Below are positions 1 to 6,075 of a stretch of DNA of 8,383 nucleotides, piece by piece; position 1 is the stretch's first letter, and every line of letters starts with the position of its first letter. A program made the position numbers and the translations under genes. Source of the DNA: Abditibacteriota bacterium (GTDB lineage: Bacteria > Armatimonadota > UBA5829); assembly GCA_017958015.1 (NCBI GenBank), contig JAGDDM010000128.1, forward strand, positions 1 to 8,383, given 5' to 3'. The notes beneath the pieces were generated by a model that saw only the letters and a list, made by a program, of their open reading frames with translations, did not search any database and was not told where the DNA came from.

Positions 1-1
1 A

Positions 2-1471
2 AACGACTTCGCCGTCAGCGTGGCCAAAACCGCCCTTTGGATAGCCGAAAGCCAAACCCTGCGGGAGACGGAGCGAATCGTCAACAAAAAGATAGACTTT
101 CTGCCCCTCAGGACCCAGGCAAACATCACCGAGGGCAACGCTTTGCGTATGGACTGGAACGAGGTTGCCCCGAGAGAAGATATTAATTATATAATGGGCA
201 ATCCGCCCTTTGTGGGACATTCGGAAAAAGATGATGACCAAAAATATGACATCGACATTGTTATGGTTGATGATAAAGGCAAGTCTATCAAGAATTCCGG
301 AAAGGTGGACTATGTTTCAGGTTGGTATAAGAAATCACTTGATTACATAAACTGTACAAACATTCGTTGTGCTTTAGTTTCCACAAACTCCATATGCCAA
401 GGGCAACAGCCGCCTATCTTGTGGAAGTATCTTTTTGAACACGGCGTTCATATCGATTTTGCTCGACGAACATTTAAATGGGACAGCGATTCCACCCATC
501 CTGCCGGTGTGTCTTGTATAATTGTGGGTTTCAGTACCGCTCCGAACAAAAAAGACAAGGTTATATATTACGAAGACGGTACCGTAAAGACCGCAAAGAA
601 TATTAATGGTTATCTCATAGATTATTCAAATATTTTTGTGAAAAGCAACAATAGGCATCCCGTGTGCGATATGCCGAAGTTTATTACTGGTAATCGACCT
701 GCCGACGGCGGAAATTTGATAATAGAAGCAGAAGATTACGAGCAATTTATTGAAAAAGAACCTGAAGCTAAAAAATGGATTCGTCCGTTGATTTGTTCCG
801 ACGAATATATAAAGGGCAAGCAGCGTTGGTGTTTATGGCTTGTCGGAATAACGCCGCATCAATTACGGTCGCTTCCTGAAGTGTATAAACGGGTTGTTGC
901 GTGTAAACAAGATAGGTTAAAGGGAGCAGATGACAGAAAGAAACTTGCCGAAAAACCTCATCTTTTCAGAGAACAATTAGAACCAGACAATTATTTGGTT
1001 GTGCCCAGACACTCTTCCGAAAATCGTGAATATATACCTATCGGATTTTTGAAAAAGGGTACTATTCCTAATGATTCAACGCAAATTATTCCCAACGCCG
1101 AAATATACCACTTCGGCGTGCTCACATCTTCCGTTCACATGGCGTGGATGAGAGCCGTTTGCGGACGGCTTGAAAGCAGATACCGCTATTCAAAAGATAT
1201 TGTCTACAACAACTTCCCTTGGCCGAGTGTGGCGGAGGAGCAAAAGAGAGCGATCGAGACTGCGGCTCGGGAGATTCTCGCCGCCCGGGATATGTATCCG
1301 GATTCGTCCCTGGCGGATCTCTACGACCCCGGTACCATGCCTCCGGAGCTTCGGAAAGCACACAACCGCAACGACGAGGCGGTGAAAAAGGCCTACGGGT
1401 ACCCCAGGGACATTACCGAGGCGGAAATCGTCGCCGACCTTATGGAGCGGTACGCGGCGCTGACAAAATAA
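2..1471 (+). CDS. MmeI-type class I SAM-dependent DNA adenine methyltransferase (5' truncated)
   Basis: C-terminal ~490 residues of a DNA methyltransferase. The frame is open to the window edge (NDFAVSVAKTALWIAESQ, typical of the strand and helix just after the SAM-binding motif), so the GTG at 20 is internal and not the true start. Motif IV, GNPPFVG, is encoded at about 197-217; NPPF marks N6-adenine methylases. The following ~300 residues correspond to the target-recognition region. They lead into the family hallmarks: an R-Y-R-Y-S-K-D-I-V-Y-N-N-F-P-W-P stretch, then a tail with ARDMYPDSSLADLYDP, MPPELRKAHNRND and ERYAALTK that resembles the MmeI C-terminal domain. Relatives run to about 900 or more residues and include type IIL enzymes with a fused N-terminal nuclease. 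The N-terminus is outside the window, so fused restriction activity cannot be judged. The middle of the gene is far more AT-rich than both ends. No partner gene is visible downstream. Confidence 0.9.
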   Translation, partial: NDFAVSVAKTALWIAESQTLRETERIVNKKIDFLPLRTQANITEGNALRMDWNEVAPREDINYIMGNPPFVGHSEKDDDQKYDIDIVMVDDKGKSIKNSGKVDYVSGWYKKSLDYINCTNIRCALVSTNSICQGQQPPILWKYLFEHGVHIDFARRTFKWDSDSTHPAGVSCIIVGFSTAPNKKDKVIYYEDGTVKTAKNINGYLIDYSNIFVKSNNRHPVCDMPKFITGNRPADGGNLIIEAEDYEQFIEKEPEAKKWIRPLICSDEYIKGKQRWCLWLVGITPHQLRSLPEVYKRVVACKQDRLKGADDRKKLAEKPHLFREQLEPDNYLVVPRHSSENREYIPIGFLKKGTIPNDSTQIIPNAEIYHFGVLTSSVHMAWMRAVCGRLESRYRYSKDIVYNNFPWPSVAEEQKRAIETAAREILAARDMYPDSSLADLYDPGTMPPELRKAHNRNDEAVKKAYGYPRDITEAEIVADLMERYAALTK

Positions 1472-1501
1472 TCCCGATACCGCGGCGTAATTTAATAATC
1501 C

Positions 1502-1530
1502 TTGACGGCATTGTCCCATTGTTATACAAT
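1502..1530 (+). promoter_or_regulatory. Sigma70-type promoter of the galactosidase operon
   Basis: TTGACG at 1502-1507 and TACAAT at 1525-1530 are separated by exactly 17 bases; each box differs from the consensus at one position. Transcription would start near 1537, giving a leader of ~23 nt. The promoter lies in the 88-base gap after the methyltransferase gene, so the galactosidase operon appears to be a separate transcription unit. No clear operator or catabolite-repression site was recognised around it. Confidence 0.75.
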
Positions 1531-1549
1531 AAAAGTAATCAAACTCCAC

Positions 1550-1554
1550 GGAGG
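1550..1554 (+). promoter_or_regulatory. Ribosome binding site of the galactosidase gene
   Basis: GGAGG, five bases before the ATG at 1560. It is a perfect Shine-Dalgarno core and fixes the start codon. Confidence 0.85.
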
Positions 1555-1559
1555 TTATT

Positions 1560-4028
1560 ATGAAATTTTCCGAAACAATCACGTTGACCGCGGCTTTGGC
1601 GTCGATTTGCGCCTGCGCCTTTGCCGCCGCGCCCGCTCCCACGGACAGTGAGATGAGGGGCATTTCCGACTGGTTCTCCGCCAAGTTCCTGGGCAAGAAA
1701 GCGGAGGTTGTGTCCGGAGCGTCCACGATTACGATTCTGGAATCCGGCGGCCCCGTGCTCATGAACAAGGGCTACGACGGCGGCAAAATAGTGATAGGCG
1801 GCAGCACCTTCGACAAGGGCATCTGCTGCACCGCTCCCTGCAAACTTTTGGTGAAGCTCCCCAAGCCCGGCGGCACCTTCTCCTCCATCTGCGGCGCGGA
1901 CAACGATTCCGTCACCGCCGCCGACAAGACAACCATGAAATACCGGGTCATCGTGAACGGCGAGACCAAGTACGAGTCCAAGGTCATGAATTGGGCCACC
2001 CCCGGCGAGTTCCCCAAGTTCGATTTGGGCGGCGCCACGGAGTTCATTCTCGAGGTTGACCCCCTTGAGGACGGCAACACCTGCGACATCGCCGACTGGG
2101 CGGAGGCGGCCGTGCTGTTCCCGGACGGCGAGCAGCATTTCCTCTCCGGCTACGACGTGGTCGGCGGTTCCGCCGGCGATATCGGCGCCGCTTTCTCCTT
2201 CAAATACGGCGGCAAAGCCTTCGACCCCAAGGAGTGGAACGAAACCCACTCCGCAAGGCGCCTTGACGAGAACAGAACGAAGCACACCTTCCTCTACACC
2301 TCCCCCGACGGACTCCTTGAGGTTGAGTGTAACGCCCTTGAGTACAAAAACTTCCCCGCCCTTGAGTGGATTCTGAACTTCCGGAACGTGGGCGGCAAGA
2401 ACACGGCTCGGATAAGCGGCATCAACGCCATGGACGCCTCCTTCAACACCTACAACAAGACAACGGTGTACCACGCCGGCGGCGGCGGCAACAGGGAGGA
2501 CGACTTCGGCGTCACCGCCGACGTTTTGGACGCCGGTTCCGACCTGAAATTCGGCAGCCGGGGCATGTCCTCCGTCACCGCTCTGCCCTTCTTCACCATG
2601 GACAACGGCGACGACGGCATCGTGGCGGCTGTGGGCTGGTCCGGCAACTGGGACGCCGTTTTCGCCAAGACGGCGAGCAAAGTGAACGTCACCGCCGGTA
2701 TGCCCAACACCGATATGTATCTGGCTCCCGGCGAAAGCGTCCGCTCCCCGCGAATGCTCATTCTCCGCTACGAGGGCGACCGGTTCCGCGGTCAGAACAT
2801 GTGGCGGCGGATGATTATGAAATACTACTCCCCCAAGGACGCCGAGGGCAACATGCTTCGGGGACCCGTCACCGACGGCAACTGGGGCTCTTTCCCCGCC
2901 TCGGAGCAGATGGGCAAGATCGATTGGTGGGTAAAGAACAATCTGAACCTTGAGGTCTACTGGATAGACGCGGGTTGGTCCGGCGTCACCGGTCCCATGG
3001 AGATGTGGCCCGAAAACGCCGCCAACAGAGTTGTGAACCCGGAGCTCTATCCCAACGGCATGAAAGAGGTTTCCGATTACGCCCACAAAAACGGAATGAA
3101 ATTCCTCCTTTGGACCTGGCCCCACAGAGCTCTGCCCGGCGTGGAGATAGGCAAGGAGCATCCGGAGTGGCTGGTAAACAACGAGGCTCTGGACCACGGC
3201 GACCCGGTGGTGAACGACTGGATGAAGCGTTACTTCAGCGACATGGTGAAGAAAAACGGCATGGACTGGTACCGCCAGGACGGACATCCCATCATTCCCG
3301 CCGACAAGCCCGGCAAAACCGGCTACAACGAGATTAAGTACTTCGAAGGCATGTACGACTATTGGGACTACCTGCTCAAAGACAATCCGGGACTGGGCAT
3401 CGACAACTGCGCCGGCGGCGGTCGGAAGATCGACCTCGAAACCGGCATGCGGAGCATCTCCCTGTGGCGCAGCGACTACCAGGTTCCCAACGATTTCGAT
3501 CCCATCGGCATGCAGGGTCAGACATACGGCCTTTCCAACTGGGTGCCCCTCAGCGGCGCCTGTTCCGCCCGCACCGACGCCTACGGTATGCGCAGCGGCT
3601 ACTCTCCCGCGCTCTGCATCAACTGGCACGTGTATCAGCACGATATCGAAAAGGAAAGCCCCAACTTCGACTACGCTTCCGCCAAGAAATACCTGGACGA
3701 ATATTACAGCGTAAGAGACTGCTTCTACGGCGACTACTACCCGCTCACGGACTACAACGCGGATCACACTCTCTGGATAGCCTATCAGTTCGATTGTCCG
3801 GAAAACGGCACCGGTCTCATTCAGGCTTTCCGCAGAGAAAAGAGCGACTACACCGCCATGACTCTCATTCTCAAGGGTCTCGACGAGGGCTCACTTTACG
3901 AAGTCCGCAATCACGACCTCAAAAAGCCCGTTAAGATGACCGGCAAAGCGCTTATGACCGAAGGCATCGCCGTGAGCATAAACGAGAAGCCCGGCGCGGC
4001 GGTACTTACGTATAAGAAAGTTAAATGA
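1560..4028 (+). CDS. Secreted NPCBM-domain GH36-like alpha-galactosidase
   Basis: 822 residues. Residues 1 to ~24 form a signal peptide (hydrophobic stretch, AFA-A type cleavage site); Cys17 and Cys19 lie in it but do not make a good lipobox. Residues ~50-188 match the NPCBM/NEW2 sugar-binding fold: the GSTFDKGI turn, a CGAD loop and the closing DIADWAEAAVLFPDG strand. Residues ~195-435 would be the beta-sandwich domain that precedes GH36 barrels. The (beta/alpha)8 barrel follows with YWIDAGW (467-473), LLWTWPHRALPG (516-527), DWYRQDGHP (569-577, Asp574 the likely nucleophile), NCAGGGRKID (616-625) and LWRSDY (635-640, Asp639 the likely acid/base). A beta-rich C-terminal domain ends the protein. 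It should hydrolyse terminal alpha-galactosides (raffinose, melibiose or galactomannan type) outside the cytoplasm. Exact substrate is unknown; another alpha-glycoside within clan GH-D is possible. Confidence 0.88.
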   Translation: MKFSETITLTAALASICACAFAAAPAPTDSEMRGISDWFSAKFLGKKAEVVSGASTITILESGGPVLMNKGYDGGKIVIGGSTFDKGICCTAPCKLLVKLPKPGGTFSSICGADNDSVTAADKTTMKYRVIVNGETKYESKVMNWATPGEFPKFDLGGATEFILEVDPLEDGNTCDIADWAEAAVLFPDGEQHFLSGYDVVGGSAGDIGAAFSFKYGGKAFDPKEWNETHSARRLDENRTKHTFLYTSPDGLLEVECNALEYKNFPALEWILNFRNVGGKNTARISGINAMDASFNTYNKTTVYHAGGGGNREDDFGVTADVLDAGSDLKFGSRGMSSVTALPFFTMDNGDDGIVAAVGWSGNWDAVFAKTASKVNVTAGMPNTDMYLAPGESVRSPRMLILRYEGDRFRGQNMWRRMIMKYYSPKDAEGNMLRGPVTDGNWGSFPASEQMGKIDWWVKNNLNLEVYWIDAGWSGVTGPMEMWPENAANRVVNPELYPNGMKEVSDYAHKNGMKFLLWTWPHRALPGVEIGKEHPEWLVNNEALDHGDPVVNDWMKRYFSDMVKKNGMDWYRQDGHPIIPADKPGKTGYNEIKYFEGMYDYWDYLLKDNPGLGIDNCAGGGRKIDLETGMRSISLWRSDYQVPNDFDPIGMQGQTYGLSNWVPLSGACSARTDAYGMRSGYSPALCINWHVYQHDIEKESPNFDYASAKKYLDEYYSVRDCFYGDYYPLTDYNADHTLWIAYQFDCPENGTGLIQAFRREKSDYTAMTLILKGLDEGSLYEVRNHDLKKPVKMTGKALMTEGIAVSINEKPGAAVLTYKKVK

Positions 4029-4031
4029 GGA
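4027..4031 (+). promoter_or_regulatory. Ribosome binding site overlapping the upstream stop codon
   Basis: GAGGA at 4027-4031 overlaps the TGA stop (4026-4028) of the galactosidase gene and lies six bases before the ATG at 4038. This arrangement suggests translational coupling of the two genes. Confidence 0.7.
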
Positions 4032-4037
4032 ACAAAA

Positions 4038-5111
4038 ATGCCCGTATTATTCGGAAAACACTACACAAAAGATGAGCTTCTGGCCCACGTGGGCGACATA
4101 TCCCAAATCGGCGGCGTGAAAGAAGTTCGCTATGAGGGCGGCGCCGCGGACGGCGAGAAAGCCATTGAGTTCGCCACCGGCACCGGACTTGTGTTCACCG
4201 CCGTGGCCTCCAGAGGTCTGGACATCACCGCCGCTTCCTACTGCGGCAAGTCCCTCTGCTGGCACTCCTGGTGCGGCGACAGATCGCCTTATTTCTACGT
4301 TGAGCCCGGCATGGAGTGGCTCCGGTCCTTCTACGGCGGCCTCACCGTCACCTGCGGCATGACCAATGCCGGCGCTCCCAGCGTCGACGAGGGCAAGGAG
4401 CTGGGCATGCACGGCAGATTCTCAAACACCCCCGCCTCCAACGTCTGGGCCGACGGCAAATGGGTTGGCGACGACTACGTGTTCTGGGCAAAGGGCAAGA
4501 TTCGGGAGACCACCGTCTTCGGCGAGAACCTGCTCTGCGAGCGCACCGTGTCCGCCCGACTGGGCGAGAACAAGATTTACCTTGAGGACATCGTCACCAA
4601 CGAGGGCACCAAGCGCACACCCCACATGATGCTCTACCACATCAACTCCGGTTTCCCGGTGGTGGCGGACGGGTCGTTGTTCATCTCCCCCAGCGAGAAC
4701 CCGAAGCCCAGAGACGTGGACGCACAGGTGGACGCGGAGCACTACTACCGCAACGACGCCCCGGACATCGACTATCGGGAACGGTGCTACTACCACAATA
4801 TGATCGCCGACGAAAAGGGCTACGTGAAGGCGGCGGTGGTGAACCCGGCCATGGCATTCGGATTTTCCGTAAAGTACAAACTCTCCGAACTGCCCCTGTT
4901 TACACAGTGGAAGCAGAACGGCAGCGGCGAGTACGTCATGGGCATGGAACCCGCCAACTGCCTTGTGGAGGGCAGGGACAAGGAACGACAGCGGGGAACC
5001 CTTCAGTTCCTTGACCCCGGCGAGACGCGGACGTATCACATCGAGTTCGAGGTGATAAATACGCCCCAGCAGATAGAAGCGCTCAAAAAAGAGTGTAATC
5101 GGGCAAAATAA
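4038..5111 (+). CDS. DUF4432 family aldose 1-epimerase-like protein
   Basis: 357 residues with no signal peptide, so cytoplasmic. It resembles the DUF4432 branch of the galactose-mutarotase-like fold. Visible family motifs are ASRGLDITAASYCGKSLCW (57-75), GGLTVTCGMTNAG (100-112), GMHGRFSNTPAS (123-134), LYHINSGFP (199-207) and YVMGMEPANCLVEG (299-312). By analogy with aldose 1-epimerases, His125 or His201 and Glu304 are candidate substrate-binding or catalytic residues. The expected activity is interconversion of sugar anomers, or a related isomerisation. The gene starts 9 bases after the galactosidase gene and shares its promoter and terminator, so it probably handles the galactose or modified hexose released by that enzyme. 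The precise substrate cannot be read from the sequence. Length is normal for the family. Confidence 0.85.
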   Translation: MPVLFGKHYTKDELLAHVGDISQIGGVKEVRYEGGAADGEKAIEFATGTGLVFTAVASRGLDITAASYCGKSLCWHSWCGDRSPYFYVEPGMEWLRSFYGGLTVTCGMTNAGAPSVDEGKELGMHGRFSNTPASNVWADGKWVGDDYVFWAKGKIRETTVFGENLLCERTVSARLGENKIYLEDIVTNEGTKRTPHMMLYHINSGFPVVADGSLFISPSENPKPRDVDAQVDAEHYYRNDAPDIDYRERCYYHNMIADEKGYVKAAVVNPAMAFGFSVKYKLSELPLFTQWKQNGSGEYVMGMEPANCLVEGRDKERQRGTLQFLDPGETRTYHIEFEVINTPQQIEALKKECNRAK

Positions 5112-5115
5112 ACGC

Positions 5116-5149
5116 AAAAAAATCAGGCTCCGAAAAGGAGCCTGATTTT
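5116..5149. terminator. Bidirectional rho-independent terminator
   Basis: AATCAGGCTCC (5121-5131) pairs perfectly over 11 bp with GGAGCCTGATT (5137-5147) around a GAAAA loop. On the plus strand it is followed by a short T run and lies five bases after the epimerase stop codon, so it ends the galactosidase operon. On the minus strand the seven A of 5116-5122 give a longer U tract, so it can also stop transcription coming from the right. Confidence 0.88.
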
Positions 5150-5181
5150 ATGGGTGTCGGATGCCCGGGAAGTTTAAAATG

Positions 5182-5213
5182 AAAAAGCGGCTCTCCGACG
5201 AATCGGAAAACCG
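5182..5213 (-). terminator. Minus-strand terminator-like hairpin with UUCG loop
   Basis: On the minus strand CGGTTTTCCGA pairs with TCGGAGAGCCG over 11 positions, including two G-U pairs, around a TTCG tetraloop (plus 5188-5213). It is followed by CTTTTTCATTTT. Structure and U tract fit a rho-independent terminator, although no minus-strand gene lies directly before it. Confidence 0.6.
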
Positions 5214-5220
5214 TTTTCTC

Positions 5221-5284
5221 AAGAAGGTGAAAAAATGAAAAAGCTGATATCTACAATACGCAAGGAATTTTAAATAGTTCCCGG
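5221..5284. repeat. Copy A of a diverged ~64-nt repeat
   Basis: Begins AAGAAGGTGAAAAA, continues through ATGAAAAAGCT and ends ATAGTTCCCGG. Copy B at 5339-5401 has the same ends and the same ATGAAAAA block with a more diverged centre. The offset between copies is 117-118 bases. Confidence 0.6.
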
Positions 5285-5302
5285 GTTCCGAAAAAAATTT
5301 TT

Positions 5303-5332
5303 AAAAAAGCAACCGACCCCCGAAGGAGCCGG
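5303..5332 (-). terminator. Minus-strand terminator-like hairpin with UUCG loop
   Basis: On the minus strand CCGGCTCC pairs with GGGGTCGG (8 bp, two G-U pairs) around a C-closed TTCG tetraloop (plus 5313-5332), an exceptionally stable loop type. It is followed by TTGC and six T (plus 5303-5308). The U tract is displaced by four bases, so termination efficiency is uncertain. Confidence 0.6.
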
Positions 5333-5338
5333 CCGAAA

Positions 5339-5401
5339 AAGAAGTGAAAAGAAATGAAAAAACTACTTACTATACGTTCCTATATGGAGCATAGTTCCCG
5401 G
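5339..5401. repeat. Copy B of a diverged ~64-nt repeat
   Basis: Begins AAGAAGTGAAAAG, continues through ATGAAAAAACT and ends ATAGTTCCCGG, matching copy A at 5221-5284. Each copy lies 6-7 bases to the right of a UUCG-looped minus-strand hairpin, so the repeated unit is hairpin plus motif. Confidence 0.6.
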
Positions 5402-5408
5402 TTTTAAG

Positions 5409-5434
5409 AAAAAAGACCGATTTTTTCGGTCTTT
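5409..5434 (-). terminator. Terminator of the septum-protein gene
   Basis: On the minus strand AAAGACCGA (5434-5426) pairs over 9 bp with TCGGTCTTT (5420-5412) around an A-rich loop and runs into six T (plus 5409-5414). The stem overlaps the stop codon of the gene at 5433-5435. Confidence 0.85.
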
Positions 5435-5804
5435 AATCTTTTTTGTTCTTTTTGTCGGAGTTTTTGGCCTTGTTTTTGTCTTTTTGGATGACAATCAGCC
5501 GTTCGCCGGGCATGACGTAGCCGTTCTCCCGGGCGGAGCGGACGATTCCGGGCTGGGACCGCAGATACTCGTTGCGGGACTCCAAATCTCTTTGCTGTTC
5601 CGTAAGCTGTTTTTTCCGCAGCGTGAGGGCTTCGTTTTGCGCTCTCTGGTCCGACAGCACTCTGTTGTCGTTGACCACGTAGGCGCAGAGACTGCCCAAA
5701 ATGAGCACCGCCACAAGGAAGATTATCCAAAGCAGAGCGGTTGTGGTCATTTTGCTGCCGGGTTTTTTGCGGTAGTTTGTTCTTTTAATCTCGTCGTGTT
5801 CCAT
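5433..5804 (-). CDS. FtsB/DivIC-like septum formation initiator protein
   Basis: 123 residues. A basic cytoplasmic N-terminus (1-19) is followed by one membrane segment (~20-44), then an extracytoplasmic coiled coil rich in Q, E, R, L and N (~46-84), then ENGYVMPGERLIVI (93-106), the short motif that closes FtsB/DivIC proteins. The last ~17 residues are almost only Lys, Asn, Asp and Ser. Members bind FtsL and FtsQ/DivIB and help activate septal peptidoglycan synthesis at the division site. The ATG at 5804 was chosen because it lies about 30 nt after a good promoter; it lacks a strong Shine-Dalgarno site. Met19 (5750) is an alternative that would remove the basic N-terminus. It is a single-gene unit transcribed towards the galactosidase operon. 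Confidence 0.85.
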   Translation of the reverse strand: MEHDEIKRTNYRKKPGSKMTTTALLWIIFLVAVLILGSLCAYVVNDNRVLSDQRAQNEALTLRKKQLTEQQRDLESRNEYLRSQPGIVRSARENGYVMPGERLIVIQKDKNKAKNSDKKNKKD

Positions 5805-5839
5805 TTATTCGATATCCGGTGACAATTCGTATTATATCT

Positions 5840-5868
5840 ATAATAACATGTATTCGCTTGCATGTCAA
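5840..5868 (-). promoter_or_regulatory. Sigma70-type promoter of the septum-protein gene
   Basis: On the minus strand a perfect TTGACA (plus 5863-5868) is followed after 17 bases by TATTAT (plus 5840-5845), one mismatch from consensus. Transcription would start near 5833, leaving a leader of about 30 nt. A second TATAAT lies at plus 5831-5836 but has no matching -35 box. Confidence 0.7.
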
Positions 5869-5894
5869 ACGGAAAAACAAATTATTTTCGGGTA

Positions 5895-5923
5895 TTGATA
5901 TTTTTTCCGAAATGTTGTATAAT
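5895..5923 (+). promoter_or_regulatory. Promoter of tRNA-Ser
   Basis: TTGATA (5895-5900), a 17-base spacer and a perfect TATAAT (5918-5923). The -10 box ends ten bases before the first base of the tRNA. It is divergent to the septum-protein promoter. Confidence 0.8.
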
Positions 5924-5933
5924 GGTTTCGGTT

Positions 5934-6026
5934 GGAGAGATGGCTGAGTGGTCGAAAGCGGTCGCCTGCTAAGTGATTGAACGGTTATTAGCCGTTCCCC
6001 GGGTTCGAATCCCGGTCTCTCCGCCA
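5934..6026 (+). tRNA. tRNA-Ser(GCT), CCA encoded
   Basis: 93 nt. The acceptor stem GGAGAGA (5934-5940) pairs with TCTCTCC (6016-6022), followed by discriminator G and an encoded CCA. The anticodon arm is GTCGC / CTGCTAA / GTGAT with anticodon GCT at 5968-5970, reading AGC and AGU serine codons. Two of its five stem pairs are G-U. The long variable arm, typical of class II serine tRNAs, has GAACGG (5979-5984) pairing with CCGTTC (5992-5997). The T arm is CCGGG / TTCGAAT / CCCGG (5999-6015). Confidence 0.96.
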
Positions 6027-6034
6027 GTTTTTTT

Positions 6035-6058
6035 ATCGGCGGAACGCCGATTTTTTTT
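6035..6058 (+). terminator. Terminator of tRNA-Ser
   Basis: ATCGGCG (6035-6041) pairs with CGCCGAT (6045-6051) around a GAA loop, followed by T through 6058. It lies nine bases after the CCA end. Confidence 0.88.
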
Positions 6059-6075
6059 ATGTTTCGGACACTGCC

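Larger units (their letters stand above)
5150..5411. other. Gene-free stretch with repeats and hairpins
   Basis: About 260 bases between the operon terminator and the terminator of the convergent septum-protein gene. I find no convincing protein gene. Three tiny frames begin ATGAAAAA (5179-5238, 19 codons; 5235-5273, 12 codons; 5354-5407, 17 codons), but the A runs of two of them are the U tracts or flanks of minus-strand hairpins and no family is recognisable. The stretch contains two diverged copies of a ~64-nt motif and two minus-strand terminator-like hairpins, listed separately. Confidence 0.7.

Noticed and set aside
1..1471. Part of a BREX or DISARM defence island
   Set aside because: The visible C-terminus fits stand-alone MmeI-type enzymes, and no other defence gene lies downstream; upstream context is outside the window, so this stays open but unsupported.
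1539..3767. Very long open frame on the minus strand opposite the galactosidase gene (742 codons)
   Set aside because: It is an antisense shadow created by the GC-rich codon usage of the plus-strand gene. Its product is low-complexity Val/Gly/Ala/His-rich, with no recognisable domain, and the plus-strand frame has clear catalytic motifs.
4422..5117. 231-codon minus-strand frame opposite the epimerase-like gene
   Set aside because: Shadow frame that starts within the bidirectional terminator region; the product has no family features.
5179..5407. Three tiny MKK-starting frames (19, 12 and 17 codons), the first two overlapping by four bases
   Set aside because: Too short to judge. The ATGAAAAA starts are part of the repeats or the U tracts of opposite-strand hairpins, and the frames diverge completely after the first residues.
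5484..5822. 112-codon plus-strand frame opposite the septum-protein gene
   Set aside because: The minus-strand frame has a promoter, a terminator, a membrane segment, a coiled coil and the closing PGE motif; the plus-strand frame has none of these.
5934..6060. tRNA-Ser as an integration site of a mobile element
   Set aside because: No integrase gene and no repeat of the tRNA 3' end are visible in the window; flanking genes look chromosomal.
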